This document shows, piece after piece, positions 34,898 to 44,080 of a stretch of 44,730 nt of DNA (positions are counted from its first letter, which is position 1; each line of letters opens with the position of its first letter). The notes below the pieces were generated by a model that had not been told where the DNA came from, did no database searches, and saw only the letters and a list, made by a program, of their open reading frames with translations. The stretch is from Bacteroidales bacterium (GTDB lineage Bacteria; Bacteroidota; Bacteroidia; Bacteroidales; WCHB1-69). Made by a program: the position numbers and the translations under genes. Location: NCBI GenBank assembly GCA_012522535.1, contig JAAYKF010000097.1:1-44730 (forward strand), read 5' to 3'.

Positions 34898-35170
34898 GAA
34901 TTAAGAATTAAGCCTTTGGCAGACAGAGTTGTTATTGAGCCAGCTCCAGCTGAGCAAAAGACCGCAGGTGGTATTATCATACCCGATACAGCTAAAGAAA
35001 AACCGCAACAGGGAACAGTATTAGCCGTTGGACCAGGGAAAAAAGATGAACCCATAACTCTAAAAGTGGGAGATGTTGTTTTGTATGGTAAATATTCAGG
35101 AACAGAGATGAATATAGACGGAAAAGACTTGCTAATTATGCGAGAATCAGATGTTTATGCAGTTATTTAA
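34892..35170 (+). CDS. groES: Co-chaperonin GroES
   Basis: 92 residues from ATG 34892, starting [20 protein letters not shown], which matches the family N-terminus. Use of the duplicated ATG at 34874 would add MSKQEI. The mobile loop ([20 protein letters not shown], about 19-38) that contacts GroEL and the block [13 protein letters not shown] are present. The protein ends in SDVYAVI. GroES caps the GroEL ring during protein folding in the cytosol. groEL follows after 30 bases, so the two are cotranscribed. Confidence 0.97.
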   Translation: MSELRIKPLADRVVIEPAPAEQKTAGGIIIPDTAKEKPQQGTVLAVGPGKKDEPITLKVGDVVLYGKYSGTEMNIDGKDLLIMRESDVYAVI

Positions 35171-35200
35171 TTATAAACGAAAATATAAAAGATTAAAATT

Positions 35201-36835
35201 ATGGCAAAAGAAATATTATACGACTGGGACGCAAGAGAGAAACTGAAAAAAGGTGTTGATGCATTGTCAAATGCAGTGAAAGTAACCATAGGACCAAAAG
35301 GTAGAAATGTAATTATCGACAGAAAATATGGTTCGCCACAAGTTACAAAAGATGGTGTTTCGGTGGCTCGCGAAGTGGAGTTAGAAGATAATGTGGAAAA
35401 TATGGGAGCCCAAATGGTAAAAGAGGTTGCCTCCAAAACCAACGATCAGGCTGGAGACGGAACTACAACCGCTACCATTATGGCACAAGTATTATATAGC
35501 ACTGGACTTAAGCACGTTACAGCAGGTGCAAACCCAATGGATATTAAAAGAGGAATTGACAAAGCTGTTGCAAAAGTTGTAGAAGACCTTAAAAAACGTT
35601 CGCAAATTGTTGGAGACGACAATAAAAAAATTGAACAAGTGGCAACAATTTCAGCCAATAATGACAATTATATTGGAAAGATGATTGCTGAAGCCATGAG
35701 TAAAGTGAAAAAAGAGGGTGTTATAACCATCGAAGAGGCTAAAGGAATTGATACAAGCGTTAAAGTGGTTGAAGGTATGCAGTTCGACCGTGGATTTATT
35801 TCTCCATACTTTGTTACAGATTCAGAGAAAATGGAAGCTGTTTACGAAAATCCATACATCTTGCTTTATGATAAAAAAATAAGCAATATGAAGGAGTTCC
35901 TTCCAATTTTAGAAAAATCAGCACAAACAGGTCGTCCGCTATTGGTGATTTGTGAAGACCTTGATAGCGAAGCATTGGCAACTTTGGTTGTTAACCGTCT
36001 TCGTGGTTCCTTGAAAATAGTAGCAGTTAAAGCTCCCGGATTTGGCGATCGTCGCAAAGAGATATTAGAGGATATAGCTATCCTTACCGGCGGAACTGTT
36101 ATTAGCGAAGAAAAAGGATATAAACTTGAAGATGCAGAATTGGAGTATCTTGGACAAGCCGAAAAAATTACCGTTGACAAAGAAAATACAACCATCGTTA
36201 GCGGAAAAGGCGAAAAAGAAGCCATTGCATCTCGCGTAAACATGATTAAAGCTCAAATAGAGCAAACAACATCAGATTACGACCGTGAAAAATTACAAGA
36301 GCGTCTTGCAAAATTAGCTGGCGGAGTTGCAGTTATATACGTTGGAGCAGCTTCAGAAGTTGAAATGAAAGAGAAAAAAGACCGTTTCGACGATGCTCTA
36401 AGTGCCACACGTGCTGCCATCGAAGAGGGAATTGTTCCCGGTGGTGGAGTGTCGTACATCAGAGCAATAAGTGCTTTAGATGAACTAAAAGCAGAAAACG
36501 AAGATGAAAAAATGGGCTTCGATATTGTACGTCGTTCGTTGGAAGAGCCACTACGTCAAATTGTTGAAAACGCAGGATTAGAAGGTTCTGTTGTTGTTAA
36601 CAAAGTGAAAGAAGGAAAAGACGATTTTGGATTCAACGCTCGCACCGAAGTTTATGAAGGACTTCTGGAAGCTGGTGTTATAGACCCAACAAAAGTTGCT
36701 CGCGTTGCCATTGAAAATGCTGCATCTGTAGCCGGAATGTTGCTAACCACAGAATGTGTTCTTTCGGAACTCCCAGAGCCAGCAATGCCAAACCCCGGAA
36801 TGGGCGGCATGGGTGGCATGGGCGGAATGATGTAA
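35201..36835 (+). CDS. groEL: Chaperonin GroEL
   Basis: A 544-residue 60-kDa chaperonin. ATP-site motifs are [13 protein letters not shown] and [16 protein letters not shown]. The apical region has [19 protein letters not shown], and the late block [17 protein letters not shown] is also present. The C-terminus, [16 protein letters not shown], is the flexible GGM tail that points into the cavity. Length is normal and no key residue appears to be missing. It forms a two-ring complex with GroES and folds cytosolic proteins. A hairpin terminator follows at 36881. Confidence 0.99.
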   Translation: MAKEILYDWDAREKLKKGVDALSNAVKVTIGPKGRNVIIDRKYGSPQVTKDGVSVAREVELEDNVENMGAQMVKEVASKTNDQAGDGTTTATIMAQVLYSTGLKHVTAGANPMDIKRGIDKAVAKVVEDLKKRSQIVGDDNKKIEQVATISANNDNYIGKMIAEAMSKVKKEGVITIEEAKGIDTSVKVVEGMQFDRGFISPYFVTDSEKMEAVYENPYILLYDKKISNMKEFLPILEKSAQTGRPLLVICEDLDSEALATLVVNRLRGSLKIVAVKAPGFGDRRKEILEDIAILTGGTVISEEKGYKLEDAELEYLGQAEKITVDKENTTIVSGKGEKEAIASRVNMIKAQIEQTTSDYDREKLQERLAKLAGGVAVIYVGAASEVEMKEKKDRFDDALSATRAAIEEGIVPGGGVSYIRAISALDELKAENEDEKMGFDIVRRSLEEPLRQIVENAGLEGSVVVNKVKEGKDDFGFNARTEVYEGLLEAGVIDPTKVARVAIENAASVAGMLLTTECVLSELPEPAMPNPGMGGMGGMGGMM

Positions 36836-36880
36836 GAAAACAGATTTTTAGAAAAATTGGCAAAGCCCAATAATTAACCT

Positions 36881-36921
36881 AAGCCTTCAAGATATTAAAA
36901 CTTGAAGGCTTAATTTTTTTT
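36881..36921 (+). terminator. Intrinsic terminator of groESL
   Basis: AAGCCTTCAAG (36881-36891) pairs perfectly with CTTGAAGGCTT (36901-36911), followed by AA and a run of eight T. Confidence 0.88.
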
Positions 36922-37015
36922 CGCATTTTTTTATGATGATAGTTGGGGTAAAACTAAAGAATAGTACCGATTGGAAAAATATAATAATAGCTTATTATTT
37001 TTCGCTTCATAATCG

Positions 37016-37044
37016 TCCTGCAAGGTTTCAAAAACCTCGTAGGA
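37016..37044. repeat. Palindromic dispersed repeat, family P1 (copy 4)
   Basis: TCCTGCAAGGTT and AACCTCGTAGGA around a short A-rich loop. It is paired with an inverted relative at 37086-37111. Confidence 0.65.
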
Positions 37045-37085
37045 CTAAAAGAAGGAGGCTGAAAATTACTTTTAGCAGTTTTAAC

Positions 37086-37111
37086 CCTACAAGTTCGGGA
37101 AGACCTTGAGG
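37086..37111. repeat. Palindromic dispersed repeat, family P1 (copy 5)
   Basis: CCTACAAGTTCGGGAAGACC then TTGAGG, followed by GATATATT as in the copy at 9116-9145. The palindrome is degraded. Confidence 0.6.
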
Positions 37112-37210
37112 ATATATTAGATTATTATAATTGGAATAAAAAACGAGTTTTTTCTGTTCCTAAAGCCCTATACTTTCCTATATTTATAAGAGAGTTTATC
37201 AAGTATAACA

Positions 37211-37264
37211 CAATTTGTCATGCTGAGTAGTGAACGCAGTAAACGAGCATCGATAGACAAATTG
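37211..37264. repeat. Palindromic dispersed repeat, family P2 (copy 3)
   Basis: CAATTTGTC (37211-37219) and GACAAATTG (37256-37264) are perfect inverted ends. Inner ATGCT (37220-37224) pairs with AGCAT (37246-37250). The middle differs from the other copies (GTGAACGCAGTAAACG), while GAGTAGT and CGAGCATCGA are kept. It lies 20 bases beyond the stop of the peptidase gene. Confidence 0.75.
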
Positions 37265-37284
37265 TTTTATAAAACCACCTCTAT

Positions 37285-38970
37285 TTACTCCACAAATTGT
37301 TTTGCGTAATATTTTGCTGTTAGTTTTTCGCCAGTGGCTTTTTTAATCATTTCGTTCCACTCTAATTTTGCTCCCAAGGAGAAAACTTTTTCGCGGAAGT
37401 AGGAGCCAATTTCAGCTTTATCGGAAATGCTCATCTTGTTTACATCTTTTTCATTCAAAATATTTTCGGCAATGTAGTATGTAAATTGTGATGCCAACAG
37501 CTCTCCCAAATGGTAGTTGTGATAGTAGCATGGGACAGTGGCAACGTGAATTTTGGTAGCCCAGTCGGGTTCGTTTCTGCCTTCGGGCTTTTTAATCATC
37601 TGATATTTTTCAACCAAATTCCACCAAAGAGCATTCAAATCCTGATCTGGATTTTCGTACATGGCTTTCTCAAAGCGATACATAACTTGCGACCAGCGAC
37701 TAAACACAATCTGCTGTAGTTGCAACTGCTTGAATCCAGTCTCTTCAATTCTTTGGGCCTCTTCGTTGCTAATTCCCAAATTGTCTTCCATCCATTGTGC
37801 GTTGGTGGCATATCTGCCAAAGAACATTGCTATGGCTTCGGTGGTGAAAATATGTGCCGGACTTCTCAGCGAATAGGGTAGTTTGCTGTCGATATATTTG
37901 TCATAAACAGCGTGTCCAAGCTCATGTAGCATTGTGTTCATCCACATCTCTGTGGGACGCACATTGCACAATATTCTAATGTCGCCCTCTTTGTCGATGT
38001 GAATACAATAGGCATGCTGATTTTTCCCGGGCTTCTCGTATAAATCACTATTCTCCAATATGTCATCAACAAGTAAACCAATATCTTCAAAGAAAATTCT
38101 GCTAATCTCCACAATGTCAACATCTGCATAAAACTGATCAAAATCTACTTCATAAATTTTTGGTGCCTCTTGGAAATATCTATTTTGATAGTGCCAAGGC
38201 ATCAAATATTGGGTCTCTAATTGGTATCTTTCAGCAAAATAGCCATCCATATTATCTTTAAGTTTCACAAAAGTCTCCTTTGTAAGTTCGTCAAGTTCGT
38301 CAAAAAGCTTGTCAATATCTTCGGGTTTTTGCTCCGAAAGTAAAAGACTCATATTGTGATAGTTTTTAAATCCCAAACTTTGAGCCAGCTCATTTCTTTT
38401 TTTAACCAAACCAATAATGTCATCAGCCACAATTGGTCCAATAGATTTATGTCCAAGCCAAACTTCTTCCAATTCTTGCGAATTTGTTGAGGTTCTCAAT
38501 ATCGACTCTATGTCATTGTCAGTCAGTTCTTTACCGTTATATGTGGTTCTGAAGTTTGTAAACTTCTGTTCTATATTGTTTTGAATTTCGTTAATCTCCA
38601 TAATCAGAGCAGAATCGCCTTGATATTGCAAATATTCATTATAAAGAACATTGAGTTGACGTAGTAGAATCTCATCTTTTATGGCCTTAGAGTCTTTAAT
38701 TTCCTTAAGCACGGCAAAATTATTGGGGTTCGAGTAGATTATTGTGAGCTGATTTTGCAGTTCTAAAATTTTCATAAAATCTTCCTCTTTACCGCTTATA
38801 GACGATTCCCAATAGGCCAAACCAATTTCCTTGTTCAATGGTGCCACAAGGGAGTCGTGCCTTTCGATAAAACTTATAAGTTTCTCTTTCATCTCTTCAG
38901 AATTTTTGTTACTACAAGCCGCTATGAAAAATAGGCTTATTAGACTTAAAATTTGTATTTTCGATTTCAT
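37285..38970 (-). CDS. Lipoprotein zinc peptidase, M2/M3-like gluzincin
   Basis: 561 residues from ATG at complement 38968-38970; an upstream ATG would add nine residues before the signal and is less likely. The signal MKSKIQILSLISLFFIAAC ends in a lipobox. The zinc motif HELGH and the downstream glutamate in FTTEAIAMFFGRYA mark a gluzincin (clan MA). The layout, mostly helical with the HExxH in the last 45%, fits the angiotensin-converting-enzyme (M2) and oligopeptidase (M3) families. LPYSLRSPAHIFTTEAIAM is closer to M2-like bacterial members. It probably trims short peptides in the periplasm. Neighbours are unrelated. Confidence 0.87.
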   Translation of the reverse strand: MKSKIQILSLISLFFIAACSNKNSEEMKEKLISFIERHDSLVAPLNKEIGLAYWESSISGKEEDFMKILELQNQLTIIYSNPNNFAVLKEIKDSKAIKDEILLRQLNVLYNEYLQYQGDSALIMEINEIQNNIEQKFTNFRTTYNGKELTDNDIESILRTSTNSQELEEVWLGHKSIGPIVADDIIGLVKKRNELAQSLGFKNYHNMSLLLSEQKPEDIDKLFDELDELTKETFVKLKDNMDGYFAERYQLETQYLMPWHYQNRYFQEAPKIYEVDFDQFYADVDIVEISRIFFEDIGLLVDDILENSDLYEKPGKNQHAYCIHIDKEGDIRILCNVRPTEMWMNTMLHELGHAVYDKYIDSKLPYSLRSPAHIFTTEAIAMFFGRYATNAQWMEDNLGISNEEAQRIEETGFKQLQLQQIVFSRWSQVMYRFEKAMYENPDQDLNALWWNLVEKYQMIKKPEGRNEPDWATKIHVATVPCYYHNYHLGELLASQFTYYIAENILNEKDVNKMSISDKAEIGSYFREKVFSLGAKLEWNEMIKKATGEKLTAKYYAKQFVE

Positions 38971-39035
38971 AATCATTGATTTACATTTATTTAGCAAATA
39001 TATACAAAAACAAATTATACTTGATTATTTTAGAG

Positions 39036-39066
39036 TTTTTTATAGAATAAAATTTTTGTATTTTTG
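39036..39066 (+). promoter_or_regulatory. Putative promoter of metG
   Basis: TATTTTTG (39059-39066) matches the -7 consensus, with a TTTT tract about 20 bases upstream in place of TTTG. The start codon is 30 bases downstream. A divergent -7-like TATATTTG for the peptidase gene lies at 38995-39002 on the other strand. Confidence 0.45.
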
Positions 39067-39095
39067 CAATCTTATTAAAATTTAATACCTATAAA

Positions 39096-41153
39096 ATGGC
39101 TTATTCTGAGAAAAAACAACGCTATACAATTACATCTGCACTGCCTTATGCCAACGGACCCATACATATTGGGCATTTGGCTGGTGTTTATATTCCTGCC
39201 GATATTTATGCTCGATATTTGAGGTTGATAGGCGAAGAGGTCCTCTTTATTGGTGGATCTGACGAGCATGGTGTTCCAATTACCATCAAAGCTCGTAACG
39301 AAAATAAAACACCCCAGCAGGTGGTTGACCATTTTCACAATATAATTGAAAAATCTTTCGCAGAGTTGGGAATATCATTTGATGTATATTCGCGTACTTC
39401 AGCCCCTATGCATCACGAAACTGCTTCTGATTTTTTTAAAAAATTGTATGAGAAAGGTGAGTTTGTCGAAAAGAGTAGCCATCAACTTTATGATGCCGAA
39501 GCTAAGCAGTTTTTGGCAGATAGATATGTAAGTGGAACTTGTCCGCATTGTAGTAGCGACAAGGCATATGGCGATCAGTGCGAAGCCTGCGGAACAAGCT
39601 TAAACGCCACCGATTTGATAAATCCAAAATCAACTTTTAGTGGCAGTGTGCCAATAACAAAAGAGACAAAACATTGGTTTTTACCCTTGGATAAATATGA
39701 GCCATGGCTTAGAAAATGGATTTTAGAAGAGCATAAAGCAGACTGGAAACCAAATGTTTATGGACAGTGCAAATCGTGGATAGACCAAGGTTTGCAGCCC
39801 AGAGCCGTAACACGTGATTTGGATTGGGGTGTAAAAGTGCCGGTGGAGGGTGCCGAAGGAAAAGTCCTATATGTGTGGTTTGATGCCCCCATCGGGTATA
39901 TTTCGGCCACAAAAGAGTGGGCAAAAGAGAATGATAAAGATTGGGAAATTTGGTGGAAAGATAACGAGTCGAAATTGGTGCATTTTATTGGAAAAGATAA
40001 TATTGTTTTCCACTGCATAATTTTCCCCTCTATGCTCAAAGCGGAAGGTAGCTACATTTTACCCGAAAATGTTCCAGCCAATGAATTTTTAAACCTCGAA
40101 GGTGATAAAATTTCCACATCAAGAAATTGGGCTGTTTGGCTTCATGAATATTTGAAAGAGTTTGAAAATCAGCAAGATGTACTTCGTTATACACTTTGTA
40201 GCAATGCCCCAGAAACCAAAGATAATGACTTCACATGGAAAGATTTTCAAGCTAAGAACAATAGCGAGCTTTTGGCAATTTTTGGCAATTTTGTCAATAG
40301 AACTCTTGTTCTAACTCACAAATATTTTGAGGGTAAAGTGCCTGCATTAAATAGCTTGGAAGATGTTGACAATGAGCTGATTAATGAAATGAAAACTTTC
40401 CCCGAAAAGATAGGTCGTAGTATTGAGAAATACCATTTCCGCGAAGCTGTTAGCGAACTGATGAATTTGGCACGTTTGGGAAACAAATATTTAACCGAAA
40501 CTGAACCATGGAAAGTTTTCAAAAATGAGCCACAACGTGTGGAAACCATTTTAAATCTATCGCTTCAAGTTTGTGCTAATTTGGCAATCTTGGCTGAACC
40601 ATTTCTACCATTTACCTCAATAAAAATGTTGAATTTACTCAACTTAAGTCCTGTGAAATGGCAAGAATCTGGCGGAATAGATTTATTGAAAGAGGGAGCA
40701 TCAATTAATGAAGCACAGCTTTTGTTTGAGAAAATTGAAGATGAAAAAATAGAACAACAATTGCAAAAACTACAAGATACCAAGGCAGACAATTTAGCAT
40801 CGGAACAGATTGCAGAGCCACAAAAAGAGAATGTCAATTTTGACGATTTTGTGAAAATGGACTTAAGAGTTGTTACAATTTTGGAAGCAGAAAAAGTTCC
40901 AAAAACCAAAAAACTTCTTAAACTTTTGGTTGACACTGGCATCGACAAAAGGACTGTGGTTTCGGGGATTGCCGAGCACTATAAACCTGAAGAAATAATT
41001 GGTAAACAGGTTTCTATGATTGTAAATTTGGCTCCTCGCAAAATTAGAGACATAGAATCGCAAGGCATGATTTTGATGGCAGAAGATGCAAATGGCACCC
41101 TGTGTTTCGTGTCGCCAGACAAGGAGGTAAAATCAGGTTCTGGTATTAATTAG
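39096..41153 (+). CDS. metG: Methionyl-tRNA synthetase with C-terminal tRNA-binding domain
   Basis: A 685-residue class I synthetase that charges tRNA-Met. The HIGH-type motif is [14 protein letters not shown], and four cysteines in [17 protein letters not shown] bind zinc. The KMSKS-type motif reads KISTSRNW. An anticodon-binding helical domain follows. The last 100 residues, from [20 protein letters not shown], form an EMAP/Arc1p-like tRNA-binding and dimerisation domain. Between the two lies a charged linker (about 550-580). Length is normal for the MetG1 type with this extension. Confidence 0.97.
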   Translation: MAYSEKKQRYTITSALPYANGPIHIGHLAGVYIPADIYARYLRLIGEEVLFIGGSDEHGVPITIKARNENKTPQQVVDHFHNIIEKSFAELGISFDVYSRTSAPMHHETASDFFKKLYEKGEFVEKSSHQLYDAEAKQFLADRYVSGTCPHCSSDKAYGDQCEACGTSLNATDLINPKSTFSGSVPITKETKHWFLPLDKYEPWLRKWILEEHKADWKPNVYGQCKSWIDQGLQPRAVTRDLDWGVKVPVEGAEGKVLYVWFDAPIGYISATKEWAKENDKDWEIWWKDNESKLVHFIGKDNIVFHCIIFPSMLKAEGSYILPENVPANEFLNLEGDKISTSRNWAVWLHEYLKEFENQQDVLRYTLCSNAPETKDNDFTWKDFQAKNNSELLAIFGNFVNRTLVLTHKYFEGKVPALNSLEDVDNELINEMKTFPEKIGRSIEKYHFREAVSELMNLARLGNKYLTETEPWKVFKNEPQRVETILNLSLQVCANLAILAEPFLPFTSIKMLNLLNLSPVKWQESGGIDLLKEGASINEAQLLFEKIEDEKIEQQLQKLQDTKADNLASEQIAEPQKENVNFDDFVKMDLRVVTILEAEKVPKTKKLLKLLVDTGIDKRTVVSGIAEHYKPEEIIGKQVSMIVNLAPRKIRDIESQGMILMAEDANGTLCFVSPDKEVKSGSGIN

Positions 41154-41210
41154 ATTTTTTGCAATGATGAGCAATTTTAAAAACCATTAATTTTGGTTTG
41201 AAAAATTATT

Positions 41211-41218
41211 TATCTTTG
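41211..41218 (+). promoter_or_regulatory. -7 promoter box of ffh
   Basis: TATCTTTG matches TAnnTTTG and lies 34 bases before the ffh start. The -33 site is unclear. Confidence 0.5.
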
Positions 41219-41252
41219 CATTTTATACAATATTCATAATACAGATTAAATT

Positions 41253-42575
41253 ATGTTTCAAAATTTAAGTGAAAAACTCGATAAGGCTTTTAAAATACTC
41301 AAAGGGCAAGGGCACATTACCGAAATAAATGTTGCCGAAACACTGAAAGAGGTCCGTAAGGCACTATTAGATGCTGATGTTAGCTACAAAGTAGCCAAAG
41401 ATTTCACCGATGAAGTTAGGCGTAAGGCGTTGGGACAGAATGTCTTAACTGCGGTGTCGCCCGGACAATTAATGGTTAAAATTGTTCACGACGAATTGGC
41501 AGAGCTAATGGGTTCTACCAAAAGTGATATAAATATTCAACCCAATCCTACGGTGATTTTAATGGCGGGTCTTCAAGGTTCGGGAAAGACAACTTTTTCG
41601 GCTAAACTTGCCAACTTTTTACATACCAAGCGTTCGCGTCGTCCGCTTTTGGTAGCCTGCGACGTGTATCGCCCTGCTGCTATCGACCAAATTGAAACTT
41701 TGGGTGAGCAAATAGGAGTTGAGGTTTATTCCGAAAGGGAAAATAAAAATCCAGCAGAAATTGCTCAAAACGCCATAAAACATGCCAAGAAAAATGGTCA
41801 TAATGTTGTAATTGTGGACACCGCCGGTCGTTTGGCAATAGACGATCAGATGATGGACGAAATATCGACCATGAAAGAAAAGCTTGAACCACACGAAATA
41901 TTGTTTGTGGTGGATGCCATGACGGGTCAAGACGCCGTTAATACAGCCAAAGCTTTCAACGACAGATTAGACTTCACGGGGGTTATCCTTTCTAAGATGG
42001 ATGGCGACACTCGTGGTGGTTCGGCACTAACCATTAAGGCTATTGTAAATAAACCAATAAAATTTGTTGGTCTGGGCGAAAAAATGGATGCAATAGACAT
42101 TTTCCACCCCGAACGTATGGCCGACAGAATATTGGGAATGGGTGATATTGTTTCGTTTGTCGAACGAGCTCAAGAACAATATGACGAAGAAGAAGCTAAA
42201 AAACTTCACAAAAAGATAGCAAAAGACCAGTTTAATTTCAACGACTTTTTAGCACAAATTGGACAAATCAAGAAAATGGGAAATGTTAAAGATTTAGTTG
42301 GTATGATCCCAGGAATGTCTAAGGCTATGAAAGATGTTGAGATTGATGAAGATGCTTTCAAAAGTGTAGAAGCTATAATCCATTCTATGACACCAGACGA
42401 GAGAGAAAATCCAGCAGTTTTAAATGGAAGTAGAAGAAAGAGAATAGCCGACGGAAGTGGCACAAGCATTCAAGAAGTAAACAGATTGATAAAACAATTT
42501 GACGACACTAGAAAAATGATGAAAATGGTTGCCACCGACAAAGGAGCATTGGCAAGAAAAATCAGAAGAAGATAG
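41253..42575 (+). CDS. ffh: Signal recognition particle GTPase Ffh
   Basis: A 440-residue SRP54. The N domain (about 1-90) opens MFQNLSEKLDKAFKILKGQG. The G domain has G1 GLQGSGKTTFSAKLA, CDVYRPAAIDQ, G3 DTAGRL, G4 SKMDGDTRGG and GLGEKMDAIDIF. The M domain (about 300-440), with MGNVKDLVGMIPGMSKAM and the GSRRKRIADGSGTSIQEVN RNA-binding block, recognises signal sequences and 4.5S RNA. It targets nascent membrane proteins to the translocon via FtsY. folD follows after 31 bases. Confidence 0.98.
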   Translation: MFQNLSEKLDKAFKILKGQGHITEINVAETLKEVRKALLDADVSYKVAKDFTDEVRRKALGQNVLTAVSPGQLMVKIVHDELAELMGSTKSDINIQPNPTVILMAGLQGSGKTTFSAKLANFLHTKRSRRPLLVACDVYRPAAIDQIETLGEQIGVEVYSERENKNPAEIAQNAIKHAKKNGHNVVIVDTAGRLAIDDQMMDEISTMKEKLEPHEILFVVDAMTGQDAVNTAKAFNDRLDFTGVILSKMDGDTRGGSALTIKAIVNKPIKFVGLGEKMDAIDIFHPERMADRILGMGDIVSFVERAQEQYDEEEAKKLHKKIAKDQFNFNDFLAQIGQIKKMGNVKDLVGMIPGMSKAMKDVEIDEDAFKSVEAIIHSMTPDERENPAVLNGSRRKRIADGSGTSIQEVNRLIKQFDDTRKMMKMVATDKGALARKIRRR

Positions 42576-42606
42576 AAAAATAAATATATTACAAAATTCA
42601 TGTTTT

Positions 42607-43503
42607 ATGAAATTAATTGATGGGAAAGAGATTTCAAGTATCATTAAAAAAGAGATAGCAGCCGAGGTGGCGGAGCTAATAGACGCTGGAAAGCCAGCAC
42701 CACATTTTGCAGTAATTTTGGTTGGCGACGATGGAGCCAGTCAAACTTATGTCAATAGCAAAGAAAAATCAGGAAAAGAGGTTGGTTTTACAACTTCTGT
42801 TTATCGATTTCCAGCTAGTATAACCGAAAAAGAGGTGTTAGAAACAATTAAATTTATTAATGAAGATGATGAAATTAATGGACTTTTAGTTCAGCTTCCA
42901 CTGCCAGAACATATCTCCGAAGAGAAAGTTATTCACGCAATTGACCCTTCAAAAGATGTTGACGGCTTTCATCCAGAGAATATTGGCAAAATGGTTCTTG
43001 GCGAAGCAACTTGTATTCCAGCAACGCCATCGGGAATTATGGAGCTTTTTAAGCGTGCCGATATCGAAACACAAGGAAAAAATTGTGTCATAATCGGGCG
43101 TAGCCACATTGTAGGAAGTCCTATGAGTATTCTTATGTCGAGAGATAGCAATCCTGGGAATGCCACTGTAACGCTTTGTCATAGTAAAACTGAAAATCTA
43201 AAAGAGATAGCAAAACAAGCCGATATTTTAATTGTAGCTTTGGGACGCCCCGAATTTATAGATGCATCTTATGTTAAAAAAGGAGCTTGTGTAATAGATG
43301 TTGGAGTTAGCAGAGTTCCAGATAGCACAAGAAAATCAGGATATAAAATTGTTGGCGATGTGAAGTTTGACGAGGTTTCTAAAGTGGCAGATGCCATTAC
43401 ACCAGTGCCCGGTGGCGTTGGACCTATGACAATTGCAGCATTGTTGCAAAACACCCTCAGATCGTATAAGAGACAAGAGGGGATTACACAATCATGTAAA
43501 TAA
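42607..43503 (+). CDS. folD: Methylene-THF dehydrogenase / methenyl-THF cyclohydrolase
   Basis: 298 residues from ATG 42607. An in-frame ATG at 42529, inside ffh, would add 26 charged residues of no family likeness. Signatures are VGDDGASQTYVNSKEKSGKE with the catalytic lysine, GLLVQLPLPEHI, PSKDVDGFHPENIGKM, the NADP-site GRSHIVGSPM, and TPVPGGVGPMTIAALLQNT. It interconverts 5,10-methylene-THF and 10-formyl-THF, supplying purH and formyl-Met-tRNA. The gap to ffh is only 31 bases, so the genes are probably cotranscribed. Confidence 0.97.
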   Translation: MKLIDGKEISSIIKKEIAAEVAELIDAGKPAPHFAVILVGDDGASQTYVNSKEKSGKEVGFTTSVYRFPASITEKEVLETIKFINEDDEINGLLVQLPLPEHISEEKVIHAIDPSKDVDGFHPENIGKMVLGEATCIPATPSGIMELFKRADIETQGKNCVIIGRSHIVGSPMSILMSRDSNPGNATVTLCHSKTENLKEIAKQADILIVALGRPEFIDASYVKKGACVIDVGVSRVPDSTRKSGYKIVGDVKFDEVSKVADAITPVPGGVGPMTIAALLQNTLRSYKRQEGITQSCK

Positions 43504-43550
43504 ACTCAGACAATGCCAATAAAAATCAGCTATATTTGAAACAAAAGTTT

Positions 43551-44015
43551 ATGAAAAAAATATTATTAGGATTATTATTGGTATCTGTTTTTTGCATTGG
43601 CAAAGGACAGAGCGACTCGTTAAATACCCCTGAAAAAATAGTAGATCATTTTTTCTTCCTAATGCAAGACAACAGTGATAATGCCGTTGACTTTCTGTTT
43701 TCCACCAATCCGTTTTTCGACATTGAGAGAATGCCGCAGTTGGAAGAGATAAAAGGACAGTTGAATAAACTATTTTATTTTGGGAATTTGCATGGCTACG
43801 AACTTTCGTCGGTAAAAACCATGTCGCCATCGCTGAAAATGTTTACATATATAGCTCGATATACAAGGCAGCCTATTCGTGTTGATTTCTATTTTTATAA
43901 GCCCAACAAAAGGTGGCAAATTCAAACATTTATGTTTGATGAAGATTTTAGAGCCGATTTTGAGAAAATAGATGCCGAGTTTTTAAATCAAAAAACCATC
44001 AATTTTGAAGATTAA
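43551..44015 (+). CDS. Small secreted protein of unknown function
   Basis: 154 residues from ATG 43551, which directly begins the signal MKKILLGLLLVSVFCIGKGQ. The mature part (about 134 residues) has an alpha+beta pattern with NTPEKIVDHFFFLMQDN near the start and RQPIRVDFYFYKPNKRWQIQ near the end. It resembles small NTF2-like or DUF4019-like periplasmic proteins in size and in the closing basic-aromatic strands, but I cannot name the family. It follows folD by 47 bases and precedes the porW/sprE-like gene. Confidence 0.75.
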   Translation: MKKILLGLLLVSVFCIGKGQSDSLNTPEKIVDHFFFLMQDNSDNAVDFLFSTNPFFDIERMPQLEEIKGQLNKLFYFGNLHGYELSSVKTMSPSLKMFTYIARYTRQPIRVDFYFYKPNKRWQIQTFMFDEDFRADFEKIDAEFLNQKTINFED

Positions 44016-44080
44016 AATAGAAGAACAAAATAAAGAATAAGTTTCTGCGTTTCAATAAAGTTAAAATCAAAGTAGAACCA

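Larger units (their letters stand above)
36836..37284. other. Intergenic region after groEL, rich in palindromic repeats
   Basis: Contains the groEL terminator, two P1 palindromes (37016-37044 and 37086-37111) in opposite orientation, and one P2 palindrome (37211-37264). No coding frame or RNA gene is recognised. Confidence 0.6.

Noticed and set aside
409..37264. CRISPR array
   Set aside because: The repeats are dispersed over tens of kilobases, palindromic, in both orientations and without regular spacers; no cas gene is present.
42529..42606. Upstream start of folD inside ffh
   Set aside because: The FolD family begins at MKLIDGKEIS (42607); the upstream part is the ffh 3' end in another frame.
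43536..43550. TTG start for the small secreted protein
   Set aside because: The ATG at 43551 begins the signal peptide directly, and the TTG overlaps a -7-like TATATTTG box.
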